Origin: Pseudomonadota bacterium
GTDB lineage: Bacteria; Desulfobacterota; Desulfobulbia; Desulfobulbales; JAGXFP01
DNA length: 64,000 nt
Assembly (NCBI GenBank): GCA_018823285.1
Contig: JAHJIQ010000003.1
Location: 124,001-188,000, forward strand
Direction of reading: 5' to 3'
Shown here: piece by piece, positions 15,901-25,709 of the stretch
Position numbering within the stretch: position 1 is the stretch's first letter
Layout: every line of letters begins with the position of its first letter
The notes under the pieces: model-generated
Databases searched by the model: none
The model's input: only the letters and a program-made list of their open reading frames with translations
What the model was told of the DNA's origin: nothing
Program-made: the position numbers and the translations under genes

Positions 15901-17836
15901 TCTTGCCGTTCAGATACCACTTTTCAGTGATATTCATATCTTCGTCGTACTCATAATGAACAGGAACATTGCCTGAACATGACTCGCAGGCAGTTCCATC
16001 GATATGAGAGACTCTCGGGAAGAAGCCACCTTCCTCACTGATTGTATAGGTTCTGGTGACATCATATGCATCTGTAACTCTGATAAGCCCTGATGCATCG
16101 GCAAAATTGTATTCATTATAATCAATGATCACCCCCTTGCCGTCGCGGGTGGCACTGCTGACTGCACGATCATCGCCGTTATATCCCCAGGTGGCCAGGA
16201 CATGGTTCAGCTTGTCTTTTTTGGCCGTGAGGTTATGTGGATCGGCATCGGTATATTCATAATTGAAACCGGAACCATCCGCATAGGTCACTGAGGTGAG
16301 GTTGTCATTGGTATAGCCATAGGTTACCCAGACACCCGTCGGGACATTCTCGGTTTCCGGACCGGAAATATGGTCCAGCCGGTTGCCTATATAGATGAAA
16401 GACACCGTTCGGTCGCTGGCAACATCAGTTACGCTTTCAAGGTTACCTCCAACATAGTTCAAAGTCTGCAGGTTACCGACCGCATCCTCAATCCAAAGCA
16501 ACTCCCCTGTACTCGCAAAATGATATCTTGATCCATCAGGCCAGTACCAGGTGAGACCACCACTTTCTTCCTTAACATGAGTTTTTTCACCGAAAGCACC
16601 GGTCCACAAGATTGTACTTCCCTTCTCTTTCTCAAAGAAAATACTCCGCCCAGTTGGATCAATAATCTTTCGGAGATCAACACCATTGAGATTATAAGGT
16701 TCAATTGAGATTGAGTAGTTATGGGTCCATCCATATCCCAATGATCCTTCCTGCTCGGAACGGCTGTTGTAATAACGACTGAAGGTGAAGCCTTTTTTGT
16801 TTGGAGTGATAAACCGAAGGTCCTGATGACTTTCAAACTTGTTGCCATTGGTGATCTTGATTGGATTGCCAACCAGACTGGGATCTTGACAGAAACCTAA
16901 AGTATCTGTCGTGTCATCACCCTGAAGAGTCTCTTCAATAACATCCTGATCAGGTACCGCACCGGAATAAGCCATAGCAGGATCTGAATACCCACTTTGG
17001 TAACCGTCACTATAATGGGCCGTCACCTTAAAATCATAATAGGTGTCATATTCAAGCCCTGAAACGATTGCAGAAGTCGCAGTTTGAAACATAACATTAT
17101 TAGAATTTACCTTTGTGAAAGACCCGGTATCTTTTTCCCTGTAATAGATATTATAGCCAGTGACAGTATCGCGACCTGTGCTTGGGTTCCATACGAGGCT
17201 TATCTCATTGCTAGCTGGTCCGGTTGTGGCAATAAGCCCTGTCGGTGTAGATGGAGCATTTCTCACATAATTTATGTTGATACCCCAGGAATAGCTCCAC
17301 GATGTATCACCACCTGAAACAGGGTTACATTGATTAGCAACTCGAAATTCCCAAACTTGATTTACAGGCTGCCCGGAAAATTGAGTAATAACTTGCGGTT
17401 GATCCGCACGTATAGTGAAAAAATCCCCCAAGTACTCTGGATCTTTCCACCACCAGCCCACATCTCCGATTTTAGGTGTGACTTTTTGATTGTAGATTGT
17501 TACTTGCTGATCCAACTCCTGTCCATCCAACGAGTTAGCTATCTTTATTATCGGCTCCATTGATTTAGACGCAAACCACAAATCCGCATAAACCTCAATA
17601 GTCTCAACAGTTGCATCAACAGGAGCCCCTCCTGGATTAGAAATTGAGATCGGGACAGAAGCCCAGCTAAGTTTGTCCGCAGCGAGACAAGTTCCAGCGG
17701 GAGTTTTCGCTCTTGTAATTGTTGTCCCATCTCCAGTTCGACTTATCGGTGATGCAGCTAACGACTGTCTCTGCCCATCAAAAACACCTACGAACAAAAA
17801 AAGTGAGAATATCGTTATTATGGTCCTAATTCGCAT
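12989..17836 (-). CDS. Secreted RHS/YD-repeat protein with variable C-terminal tip
   Basis: A 1615-aa polymorphic-toxin-like protein. The start 17836 is chosen for SD GGAAGGAG and the signal peptide MRIRTIITIFSLFLFVGVFD. Order: an N-terminal domain, a fibronectin III domain (about 200-300; SLVWNPSTGRDTVTGYNIYYRE), a DUF6531-like entry module (GNPIKITNGNKFE, RYYNSRSEQEGSLGYGWTHN), and about 900 residues of YD repeats. The RHS core DHLGTPQQLVNGAGEVVW to RYYDPKTGRYITADPIGLEG follows, then DPMGL, where tips are usually joined. The last 152 residues form an unrecognised tip, Gly- and beta-rich with a hydrophobic helix (LELVLLLGVKLEI). YD repeats make a hollow shell around the tip. The signal peptide implies Sec export, not T6SS delivery. 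Confidence 0.92.
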   Translation of the reverse strand: MRIRTIITIFSLFLFVGVFDGQRQSLAASPISRTGDGTTITRAKTPAGTCLAADKLSWASVPISISNPGGAPVDATVETIEVYADLWFASKSMEPIIKIANSLDGQELDQQVTIYNQKVTPKIGDVGWWWKDPEYLGDFFTIRADQPQVITQFSGQPVNQVWEFRVANQCNPVSGGDTSWSYSWGININYVRNAPSTPTGLIATTGPASNEISLVWNPSTGRDTVTGYNIYYREKDTGSFTKVNSNNVMFQTATSAIVSGLEYDTYYDFKVTAHYSDGYQSGYSDPAMAYSGAVPDQDVIEETLQGDDTTDTLGFCQDPSLVGNPIKITNGNKFESHQDLRFITPNKKGFTFSRYYNSRSEQEGSLGYGWTHNYSISIEPYNLNGVDLRKIIDPTGRSIFFEKEKGSTILWTGAFGEKTHVKEESGGLTWYWPDGSRYHFASTGELLWIEDAVGNLQTLNYVGGNLESVTDVASDRTVSFIYIGNRLDHISGPETENVPTGVWVTYGYTNDNLTSVTYADGSGFNYEYTDADPHNLTAKKDKLNHVLATWGYNGDDRAVSSATRDGKGVIIDYNEYNFADASGLIRVTDAYDVTRTYTISEEGGFFPRVSHIDGTACESCSGNVPVHYEYDEDMNITEKWYLNGKKDIYSGFNAWGSPGQVELNVVGGAAERTIHYQYHPNINEVTRKWETSVIPGAGIKETIYNFNHPTTGALTNLVYKITEKGYTRDVNGNIVAHEERITVFTYDEDANGKGLVKTIDGPLPDTADTTIYTYNPVTGDLLSIDHPLPVGAQTQFPQAGYDLAGNPRTMIDINGQSTTYTYDGRNRLLTTAINGISTARSFNTAGDLHTETDSGGRVLTYSYDPTYGRLEKITDMEGNYLSYSYDAKGNRTIDSAYDKDDLMTRWQRFEYQSPGKLWKIINHNDEAIEKVTRFDYDYLANTKTVTDARNRVTDYYYDHFDRMARINQHTQTGDVLTDYTYDIQGNPYDVTDGVNKVTIYEHDDLGRVLSVDSPDSGKTTYTYDMANNTKTVKYPGSVPIVVTYTYDAIYRLTGIVFDNPAENISFTYDLGLNGKGRLTSVIDSSGTTVYTYNDLGQLDLEERTNTGIPIAGVDYQYDPVSYDLSGIVYPSGMNVTYGRDINGRVSSISAGGSPVLQNITFMPFGPVEDYEIGPADPAILKVDRTFNDRYQLRGITAGSVLDYQYEYYDDTSVRKITGKPTPTTINLGATDTYLLSATGKIEKSEGFGSQDGGYQGIIDDIDFIFTYTDDNRLETASKTVKKWENLLEDQVVQAQYEYDASGRRVTKTVDGVTTVFHYDMFNNLIAETDSVGTPLRDYIYLGSEPVAMIVYGGLQAGTYYFINDHLGTPQQLVNGAGEVVWAAAYLPFGEAQVYNEGVVNNLRFPGQYYDAETGLHYNWNRYYDPKTGRYITADPIGLEGGINLYGYVGGNPMNAVDPMGLLFGDRINAEAIMGLNGTVKFSFGGIKATAKADFGSSHYPLGGEEYVSQGGKLSLKPGPITIGIGAERKSAGHPYPSKRDFFNRPIPGTGNSVQDILDGKSWDLLLGIKKGNWALTKVSLELVLLLGVKLEIDFSKDLENLLGWLEDNVPPPCED

Positions 17837-17901
17837 TGAGAACTCCTTCCCATTTCTATGCTGAGACATACGTATCATTTTAAATATCCTTCCAGTATCC
17901 G

Positions 17902-20900
17902 TTAATTGGCCGGACCGATGGTTAACGATTTACTTTTAATTCTGCCCAAGTCGTCATGCTCGTAGACATCAGTCCATTTCTTCGGAACAGGATTGACGGT
18001 AACCTTTACCTCAACCCCCTGAGCCGGAGGAGAAGGATAGGTATACATCCCGTCATTGACCGTAAAGGTAAAGCTCACCTCGCCACTCGGCACAACCTTC
18101 GGTGAATAGGTGATAAACGGCCCTGACTGCTCTATTTTCCCACGCTCCGGATAACTGGTCAGCTCAAAGGTCAGCTGATCATGATCGTAATCCTCACCGG
18201 TCAGGACGATCTGGATCGGCTGGAACTCATCGGTCTCGACACTCTGCGAAAAGGCCACCGGCGGGGTGTTGCCGATATAAACCGTTACGGTGGCGCGCAC
18301 ACCGCCCGCATCCTCTACCGTGTAAGTAAAACTCTCCATCCCGATCAAACCGTCCGGTGGTGTGTAGGTGACGATAGTGTCGGTGAAAATCGTTGATCCT
18401 CCATTGCCGTTCCCGGGCTGCGAGACATCAATGATCCTCAGGACATCTCCCGGATCAGCGTCGTAGTCATTGGCGAGGACATCGAGGACCTTGGGGTTGT
18501 AGGAATAAATATAGTAGATATCGTCGTTCACCACCGGCGGGTCGTTCACCGGATTTACGGTAATGTAGACCGTTACGACCCCGGACAGCTCCGCATCTTT
18601 CGCCTGATAGGTGAAAGAGTCGCGGGTTGTTTCGCTGCCGTCATGCTGATAGGTGAAGCTGGTGAAAATGCCGCCGATATTGATGCCCCCGTTGAGATCC
18701 TGGAGAGTGCCGTGACTTGGCTGACTCACCAGCACTGCGGTCAGCGGATCGCATTCCAGATCCCGGTCGTTTAATGTCACATCGGCGGTAAGGGCCTCAC
18801 CCTCATTGACAGTGTAGTAATCGTCTTCGGCCACGGGCTGGGCGTTCAGGTCCGCCCATGGCGAGGCGACAAGGCTCACCGTGCTTCCCTCCCTGGCGCT
18901 GAATCCAGGCTTCAAGGAAATCCTATTGGAATTCAGCCTGATCGATGCGCTCGGAGTGACCGTATAGGCAGGACCGACTTCAATAGCTTTTCGATAGGTG
19001 ATATCCACTTCAAGGGTGGCGGGAACCCCATCGCCGGAGATCGCCTGGTCATGAAGAACGAGTGGGCTGTCGGGGAGGCACTGGGGAGCATCTAAAACCT
19101 TGACCGTTACGGTGGCGGTGGAACTCTGGCCGGCGGAATCTTCGATGGTGTAGGTAAAAATGTCCTCACCCTGGAAATTGTAATTCGGGGTATAAGTGAT
19201 CGAGGTTCCGTTGTTGACCGGCTGAACCCCACTGCCCGCGGCACTCACTGAGGTGATGGTCAGGACATCACCGTAATCGGTATCGATATCATTACCGAGA
19301 ACGGAGATCGTTTTGGAGGTATTGATATCGATGGTCAGGTAATCGTTATTGGCCAGCGGCGGATCATTTGCCGGAGTGATGGTGATGAAAGCGGTGATCG
19401 GTTCCGACGCCTCTCCTTTATTGTCCTTGGCAGAGTAAACAAAACGATCATGGGTTGTTTCGCTGCTGTCATGAGTATAGATAAAGGTGGTGAATTCATC
19501 GCCGATATTGATCTCGACTCCATTGAGATCTCTGAGAATGCCGTGGTCCGGCTTACTCTTTAGCACTGCGGTCATCGGATCGCAATCCAGTTCATCGTCG
19601 TTCTGCAGAACATCAAAAGTTACATTTTCGCCCTCGGTGACAAAGATATTATCTTCAAAGGCGATGGGAGCGTAATTGCTGTCGGAGGTGATCCTGACAT
19701 TACTGCCCTCTTGTGCGCTGAAACCCGGCATGAGGGTTACTTTCGGCGCACCAAGGGTCACCCGGCCGCCTGACCCGACCACATAATTGGGGCCGACGAC
19801 CATTGAATTTTTGGCCAGGATATGGACCTTTTCGTTTGCCAGGACCTCTTGGTTAGCGAGAACCAGAGCATTCGCCGTACAGTTGGGATCGCCTTCGGTA
19901 TCGACAAGGATCGCGACCGGGACCACGGATGAACCGACATATGGGTCATTGACCTTGAAGTAGAATATATCGATGCCGGTAAAGCCGGGATTCGGCTGGT
20001 AAGTAAGATCGGGTGGTGTGCCGGAAAGAGTACCGTGTTCGGGACCGGTGATAATTTCAAAGGTAAACGGATCGGAATCCGGATCAGAGCCGGTAAGGAT
20101 TATTTGGAGCGCTGTATCCTGCATAGCACGGATTGATTGTGAATATGCCACCGGCGGGAAATTTGGTAACGTTACCAGATCGACGGGTTCCGCACTGTGG
20201 TTCGCCCAGTTACAGGTGCCGGTTTTGAACGGGTAGACCCGGTAACAGTATTCAGTTCCGGGAGCGAGTGTGGTGTCGGTGAACTCCTTTTCGGCCGACA
20301 TATTGGAATTGATCCTGAAATTATCAAATTCAACCTCTATCTCCTGTCCGGCCGAATCATTACGCCTGGCGTAATGAGCCGCTCTGATCAGATTCGGAGA
20401 AGCAGCAGTGAGTTCTGCGATGTGCTGGCGAAGGAGATAAGACCCGCTGCTGTTCTCAACGTATCCGGACAACATCCCGCCATTCCGGACGATTCTCAGG
20501 GTTCCGGAGAGTTCGGTGGTCGGCAGGGTGCCGTATTGCACTTCTCCGTCGATATAAATCGCTGTTACATAGGCTCCGTTCACCCGCTCCACCCATATTT
20601 GGTTTCCACCTCCAGTGGTTGCCGGGAATTGTACGTGGAGACGGGCGTAAACCAGATATTGGTTTGGATTGGGAATTACGTCGGGTACTGAGTAATCTAT
20701 CCGGATGTCAAAATCACCGGTACCCAGAAGTCCAGCGGGATCCTTCGCATCAAGGTATGCGAAGTTATAACCTGTATCACCAACATCATTGGCAACGGTA
20801 TGAAACCTGACCGCACCATTCTCCCAGGTGATCTCGGCGGAACCACTGTTGGAGCCATCTTCGTCGGAAACCTTTGCCGGCAGAGGGTCGGTCGGGATCT

Positions 20901-23900
20901 TTTTCGTGGCATCCAACACCTTGACCCCCTGGATCCAGACCGACGGATCAATACCATTGGAAAAATCATCCTGCTCGAAAATTGTTTGAACCAGTTCGAA
21001 ATCGGAACTGTCCGGAGAACAGACCCCCACTTTTCTTTCCACCCGGTAGCCGCTCTCTCCGGTCATCGCATCGGTCCAGGAGATCGTTGCCGTGGTATCG
21101 GTAATATCGGTTGAGGAAAGAAATGTCGGCGGGAAGTATACGGGTTCGCCACTGCATGCATCCCCAGACCCGTCACAATCTTCATCTGCCTGATTGCCGA
21201 CTCCGATTAAAGATTCTTCGGCAGGGCCATTGGCAACCAGCGGGCAGTTGTCGGAAACATCACCCACACCATCAAGGTCTCCGTCTTCCTGGCCGGGGTT
21301 AAAAACATACGGCGAGTTGTCGGAGACATCGCCTACGCCATCACCGTCGTAATCTTCCTGACCGGGGTTGGCGACATTCGGAGCATTATCGCAGACGTCC
21401 GGCACCCCGTCACCATCACCGTCTGCAGTCTCCTGGCCGGGGTTGGCAACGTTCGGACAGTTGTCGACAGAATCGCAGACCCCGTCGTTGTCACTGTCGG
21501 CGAAACAGGGAGTTCTCAGATCAACCTCGGAGCTGAGATTCTCCATGGCGGTACAGGTATCATATGTGAACGGATAGACCCGGTAACAGTAATCGGTGTC
21601 TTCCATAAGATTATGGTTGTCGATCACCTCCGAAGACAGCGACTCTGCCGGGTTGATCCTGAAATTATCAAACAGGGTCGTGATTTCCTGCCCGTTCGGA
21701 TCGTTACGATAGGCGTGATGCGAAAATCTGAGATGGGCGGGAGCGACATCACCAGCCAGAGGCTGGCTGTGCTCATAAAAGAGACCCCACCCGTTGCCAT
21801 TCCGGACATAGCCGGATAATTTTCTGTTATTGCGAACGATCCGCAAAGTTCCGGAGAGATCGGTTGTTGCCTGATACTTGGATTCCGTGACCCCGTTGAT
21901 CTGGACATAAACCAAATAACCGCTGGTCTGCCGATCCACAATAATCTGGTCGTATCCTCCTGCGGTATTCGGAAATGCGACCCAGAGACGGGCGTATACT
22001 GCATATTGCCCATCGGTAACAACATTGTTTCCGGGCAGAGAGTACTCGACCTGGATGTCAAAATTACCGGTTCCCAGAAGCCCTGCGGGATCGTCCGCCT
22101 GAAGGTGTGCTTCGCTGAATTGTCCATCCAACACAGGAGTGGCGACGGAATGGAGTTTGACCGCCCCGTTTTCCCAGGTAATCTCGGCAGAGCCACTGGG
22201 TACGGTATACGTTGCCGGCAGAGGGAATGTATTCCAGACCCCGCCAACCCCGAGAAGCTGGTCCCAGGTGGATTGATCGATGGTTGTGGCAAAATCATCA
22301 TAGACATAGGAAATTTCATCAACATCGATATATGGATTACTTGACGCACAGGTCCCGTCTTTTCGCTCAACCCGGTATCCATCCTCTCCGACCATCGCGT
22401 CGGTCCAGGAGATCGATACACTGCTGCCGGGAAGGACTGTGGCTGATAAATCTGTCGGCGCAGATGTCATTGAAGCGCTGCATGCATCCCCAATTCCGTC
22501 ACAATTGGCATCAGCCTGGTCGAGGTTGTCGACTGCGGGACAGTTGTCACAGGCATCGCCCAAACCATCTGCGTCGCTATTGGTCTGATAGGAATTGACA
22601 ACCGTCGGGCAGTTATCAAGAGAATCGCAGACACCGTCACTGTCGCTGTCCGGACAAGCGGGGAGTGTTTGCAGGTCGATGTTTAGGCCATGATTTGCCC
22701 ATTCGTTGCAAGTATCATTCTTGAACGGATAAACCCGGTAGCAGTAATCGGTTCCGGTAGCAAGCCCGGTATCGTAAATCTTCAGTACGGAAGATTCAGG
22801 GGTAATGATCCTGAAATTATCAAAAACCGTCGTGATCTCCTGCCCGGCCGGCTCATTACGTCGCGCGTAATGGGCCAATCGGACCCAGGTCGGCGCAAGA
22901 TCAGAACTCAGGGTCATGGTGCTCTCGACAAGCAGGTGCCAGGCGCTGCCATCCCAGAAATATGCGGACAACCTGCTCTCATTACGAACGACTCTCAATT
23001 TCCCGGAAGCAGGGATGCCGGGGGTTTCGGTGATCGGAAAATCGACCACTTCAGAGGCCCCGTTTATCCAGGTTACTCCCCTGTACATTCCATCCATACG
23101 ATTCACAAGAACCCGATTGAAGCCTCCGGTGGTCGGGAATTCTACCCAGAGCCGGGCGTAAAACACCGGCTGGGTCGGGGCAGGGTCAATGGTGCCGCTC
23201 GGCAATTCAAAGTCCACCTGGATGTCGAAATCACCGTCTCCCAGAACTTCCGCTGGTTTTGCCATATCAAGATACGCGTTGTTCCAGCCTGTATCGTTCT
23301 TGTAATTGGCAATGGTATGCATTTTGACAGCACCGTTTTCCCAGGTGATTTCAGCGGAACCACTATTCATGGTGGTGGAGTCGGAAGCGTAAGCCGGCGT
23401 AGAATCTGGCGGAACTATTATTTTTGACTGATCGGGGTCCATCACACTGACCCCCTGGATCCAGGCGTACTGATCATTGCCGGCAGCAAAATCATCATGC
23501 CCGTATCGGGTAACGAGATGCTCGAAACCTACACTGTTTGCTATACAACTCTCGGCTTTTCGTTCAACCCGGTAGCCATTCTCCCCAACCATCGCATCGG
23601 TCCAGGAGATTGACACCCGGTTGTCGGAAAATACTGTAGATGATGGAGAAATCGGCGGGAAGTACTCCGATGGGCATGGATCGGGAACCGAAAAACCGCC
23701 TGCAGAGGTATGGCAGGTGAAGCAGTTCTCGGTAGCATGATGGGTATTGCCGGTGCCGTCTGTATTCCAGTTATTGGTGGTGTTGTGACAGATCTGGCAG
23801 AGGCCAAGCGGGATGGTCGCTCCCGGAGTATTATCAACCGGGCCACCGTAGGTGTTTGGGAAGGGGGTCGGGTTGAAGAATTTGAGATCACGATAGCCGT

Positions 23901-24681
23901 TGCCGTGGGCATCAGGCATGAAGGACCGGATCGACTGACCGTAGATAACGCCCCAGACGTTGCCCAACAGGTCGCCGGTCATAGATCCTTTGACCGTCAT
24001 GACATTGTCGGTGACATCGATAACCTCGAAGGTCTCCGTGGGATTGGCAATGTTCGGGACCACCAGGAGACCACGGGTTCCGTCAGCAGCTTGTGTTTTA
24101 TCAACATTCGGGCTGCCGGTCTCACCTCCCTTGGCATTCCAGAGAGCTAAATCCGTAAACCCTGGGTTTCCAGTAAAAAGATATATTGAAATTGTCGTGT
24201 TGCTGCCTGACGGGGTCGACTGGGAAACAAATACACCCATGCCCACATAGAGCTTGCCGGAATCTACAGATTCAAAATCCAGTTGCCCTTGGAAATGAGG
24301 GTCATGACAGTCAACACACTGGGTTGACCAGATACCATGCGACTCTGAGGTTGTAGAGCTTGCATGAAGTTTCGCTTCCGGCGCCGCAAGATACCGGGAG
24401 GGAAAATTGTTAATTTCCGCTGGCGTCCCATGGCAATTATTACAAACGGCGTTATAGCTTGTCTTGTCCGGATTGGTGGGATCGGCAGGATCCACCAGGC
24501 CGGGCCAGTCCATTGCCGGATTGGTATGGCAATGATAACACTCGATTCCGTTTGACTCATTGTGCGGGGAGTCCAGAAAGTACGCATTTGCCTGACCGGT
24601 ATGAATACCATGCGCAACGATGATTGCGAGAAACAGGATTGTTTTATTCATAACTCTCTGCATGTGTTTTTTCTTCATCAT
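17902..24681 (-). CDS. Giant pentaheme cytochrome-adhesin with split Fn3/LamG-like repeats
   Basis: About 2259 aa. A signal peptide ends near GQANA (residue 33). Five CXXCH haem sites follow: CYHCH (48), CNNCH (80), CVDCH (122), CQICH (295) and CFTCH (320). Three large repeats come next, each starting like Fn3 (ISWTDAMVGENGYRVERK), broken by a 230-residue jelly-roll domain (DFDIQV, YARLWVEFP, LRVVRN, FDNFRI), then closing with TDYCYRVYPF. TSP3 calcium repeats (DSDGDGVCDSVDNCP-like) separate them. The second half holds tandem cadherin/VCBS-like Ig domains, and a lone YD motif (YEHDDLGRI) ends it. Start codons at 24681, 24678 or 24651 are possible. It lies 65 bp upstream of the RHS gene, probably co-transcribed. 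An outer-surface electron-transfer adhesin is inferred. Confidence 0.85.
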   Translation of the reverse strand: MMKKKHMQRVMNKTILFLAIIVAHGIHTGQANAYFLDSPHNESNGIECYHCHTNPAMDWPGLVDPADPTNPDKTSYNAVCNNCHGTPAEINNFPSRYLAAPEAKLHASSTTSESHGIWSTQCVDCHDPHFQGQLDFESVDSGKLYVGMGVFVSQSTPSGSNTTISIYLFTGNPGFTDLALWNAKGGETGSPNVDKTQAADGTRGLLVVPNIANPTETFEVIDVTDNVMTVKGSMTGDLLGNVWGVIYGQSIRSFMPDAHGNGYRDLKFFNPTPFPNTYGGPVDNTPGATIPLGLCQICHNTTNNWNTDGTGNTHHATENCFTCHTSAGGFSVPDPCPSEYFPPISPSSTVFSDNRVSISWTDAMVGENGYRVERKAESCIANSVGFEHLVTRYGHDDFAAGNDQYAWIQGVSVMDPDQSKIIVPPDSTPAYASDSTTMNSGSAEITWENGAVKMHTIANYKNDTGWNNAYLDMAKPAEVLGDGDFDIQVDFELPSGTIDPAPTQPVFYARLWVEFPTTGGFNRVLVNRMDGMYRGVTWINGASEVVDFPITETPGIPASGKLRVVRNESRLSAYFWDGSAWHLLVESTMTLSSDLAPTWVRLAHYARRNEPAGQEITTVFDNFRIITPESSVLKIYDTGLATGTDYCYRVYPFKNDTCNEWANHGLNIDLQTLPACPDSDSDGVCDSLDNCPTVVNSYQTNSDADGLGDACDNCPAVDNLDQADANCDGIGDACSASMTSAPTDLSATVLPGSSVSISWTDAMVGEDGYRVERKDGTCASSNPYIDVDEISYVYDDFATTIDQSTWDQLLGVGGVWNTFPLPATYTVPSGSAEITWENGAVKLHSVATPVLDGQFSEAHLQADDPAGLLGTGNFDIQVEYSLPGNNVVTDGQYAVYARLWVAFPNTAGGYDQIIVDRQTSGYLVYVQINGVTESKYQATTDLSGTLRIVRNNRKLSGYVRNGNGWGLFYEHSQPLAGDVAPAHLRFSHHAYRNDPNGQEITTLFDNFRINPAESLSSEVIDNHNLMEDTDYCYRVYPFTYDTCTAMENLSSEVDLRTPCFADSDNDGVCDSVDNCPNVANPGQETADGDGDGVPDVCDNAPNVANPGQEDYDGDGVGDVSDNSPYVFNPGQEDGDLDGVGDVSDNCPLVANGPAEESLIGVGNQADEDCDGSGDACSGEPVYFPPTFLSSTDITDTTATISWTDAMTGESGYRVERKVGVCSPDSSDFELVQTIFEQDDFSNGIDPSVWIQGVKVLDATKKIPTDPLPAKVSDEDGSNSGSAEITWENGAVRFHTVANDVGDTGYNFAYLDAKDPAGLLGTGDFDIRIDYSVPDVIPNPNQYLVYARLHVQFPATTGGGNQIWVERVNGAYVTAIYIDGEVQYGTLPTTELSGTLRIVRNGGMLSGYVENSSGSYLLRQHIAELTAASPNLIRAAHYARRNDSAGQEIEVEFDNFRINSNMSAEKEFTDTTLAPGTEYCYRVYPFKTGTCNWANHSAEPVDLVTLPNFPPVAYSQSIRAMQDTALQIILTGSDPDSDPFTFEIITGPEHGTLSGTPPDLTYQPNPGFTGIDIFYFKVNDPYVGSSVVPVAILVDTEGDPNCTANALVLANQEVLANEKVHILAKNSMVVGPNYVVGSGGRVTLGAPKVTLMPGFSAQEGSNVRITSDSNYAPIAFEDNIFVTEGENVTFDVLQNDDELDCDPMTAVLKSKPDHGILRDLNGVEINIGDEFTTFIYTHDSSETTHDRFVYSAKDNKGEASEPITAFITITPANDPPLANNDYLTIDINTSKTISVLGNDIDTDYGDVLTITSVSAAGSGVQPVNNGTSITYTPNYNFQGEDIFTYTIEDSAGQSSTATVTVKVLDAPQCLPDSPLVLHDQAISGDGVPATLEVDITYRKAIEVGPAYTVTPSASIRLNSNRISLKPGFSAREGSTVSLVASPWADLNAQPVAEDDYYTVNEGEALTADVTLNDRDLECDPLTAVLVSQPSHGTLQDLNGGINIGGIFTSFTYQHDGSETTRDSFTYQAKDAELSGVVTVYITVNPVNDPPVVNDDIYYIYSYNPKVLDVLANDYDADPGDVLRIIDVSQPGNGNGGSTIFTDTIVTYTPPDGLIGMESFTYTVEDAGGVRATVTVYIGNTPPVAFSQSVETDEFQPIQIVLTGEDYDHDQLTFELTSYPERGKIEQSGPFITYSPKVVPSGEVSFTFTVNDGMYTYPSPPAQGVEVKVTVNPVPKKWTDVYEHDDLGRIKSKSLTIGPAN

Positions 24682-25153
24682 GAGGACGACACCCTGACAG
24701 GCCCGATTGAGCCAAAAAAATGTCCGAAAAACAAATCCACCCGGACGCATTTAATATGTATTGCAGCACACTCCCAAAAATTTTGAGATAACAACTTGAA
24801 ATTATTAGAAGAAATACATTCACCGAACAGGAACCACACCATCCGCCACGCCAGACACCACATTGTAGCACCTAACTTTTCCGCTGAATTGCCTACCTAT
24901 CATTTGTATTTTGTTTTGTCAATACGGGGACACTCCACGTATTGTGTAGGAATATCCCTACAAATTACGTGAAAAATACTGATACTCAACACCTTCCCGG
25001 ACTCACGGATGAGCTGGAAATACCTAACGAAAATAACAAGATAATGAATATGTTTCCTGAATTTGGATTGACGCTCTTTGGAGAGTTGTGTAGTTTGTTT
25101 CCCGTTAAAAAAAAATGTTTTGGGGGATTTTTTTTTCGAAGAGGGGGCAAGAC
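24682..25153. other. Divergent intergenic region, AT-rich
   Basis: Lies between the giant adhesin (minus) and the 25154 gene (plus). It is AT-rich, with the 18-bp dyad TGTAGGAATATCCCTACA at 24945-24962 as its only clear signal. I see no gene or terminator. Confidence 0.5.
24945..24962. promoter_or_regulatory. 18-bp dyad TGTAGGAATATCCCTACA, site 1
   Basis: Same pattern as 61994-62011 and 62495-62512 (TGTAGGAWWWYYCCTACA). Likely an activator or repressor site 192 bp upstream of the 25154 gene and 264 bp upstream of the adhesin start. The protein that binds is unknown. Confidence 0.55.
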
Positions 25154-25549
25154 ATGGGGATCAATTTCAACGACTTATTTACCGCTGACATATTGCAAGA
25201 ACTCTTTCCGAGCGAGCGGGCCGATGAATTCTTTGAAGCCCTGTATGGCGATGTTGACGAAGGGGTTTACGACATCGCCCTTGGTTTCAACGGCCACTCC
25301 GCGGAGACCAACACCCTGGAATTCTCTCTGAACCTTTCCGAAAGACCCGATAAATGTCTGGCCTGCAATGTCACCTACGGTCTGCCTGAGGTGTTCTCAC
25401 GGCACCCGATCATCAATGTCGCCGGGGTCGTGAAAAAGATCAACGAACTGTTGGGCGGAAAAGCGAAGTGTGGAGAATGGGACCTCGGTTCCACCCGGAG
25501 AATTTCGAACAAACTGTACGCGGTGCCCCTGACCATCAAATTACTGTGA
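25154..25549 (+). CDS. Hypothetical protein
   Basis: A 131-aa soluble, acidic protein that I do not recognise. The ATG at 25154 follows the SD-like GAGGGGG. Visible features: N-terminal LFTADILQELFPSERADEFFEALYG, a beta-rich middle LEFSLNLSERPDKCLACNVTYG with a CLAC pair, and a C-terminal NVAGVVKKINELLGG. No signal peptide or TM segment. It is followed by a GGAGTT microsatellite and a terminator (25687-25709), so it is monocistronic, and it has a TGTAGG dyad upstream. Confidence 0.75.
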   Translation: MGINFNDLFTADILQELFPSERADEFFEALYGDVDEGVYDIALGFNGHSAETNTLEFSLNLSERPDKCLACNVTYGLPEVFSRHPIINVAGVVKKINELLGGKAKCGEWDLGSTRRISNKLYAVPLTIKLL

Positions 25550-25581
25550 TTTATGTTTCAAGAGTAAAAGGGGAGGAAGAA

Positions 25582-25660
25582 ATCAGAAGCCGGGAGTCAG
25601 AAGTCAGGAGACAGGAGTTGGGAGTTAGGAGTTAGGAGTTGGGAGTTAAGGAATCAGGAT
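25582..25660. repeat. GGAGTT-type microsatellite
   Basis: Degenerate tandem copies of GGAGTTRGGAGTT and GAAGTCAGGAG between the 25154 gene and its terminator. Such GTTRGGAG tracts are common low-complexity spacers; no function is inferred. Confidence 0.8.
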
Positions 25661-25686
25661 AAAAGACAACGAACGAAATACTCTTG

Positions 25687-25709
25687 GATGCCCTGGAGGC
25701 ATCTTTTTT
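25687..25709 (+). terminator. Intrinsic terminator
   Basis: GATGCC-CTGGA-GGCATC followed by six T. It ends transcription from the plus-strand gene at 25154 right at the 3' end of the convergent PHP gene. Confidence 0.85.
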
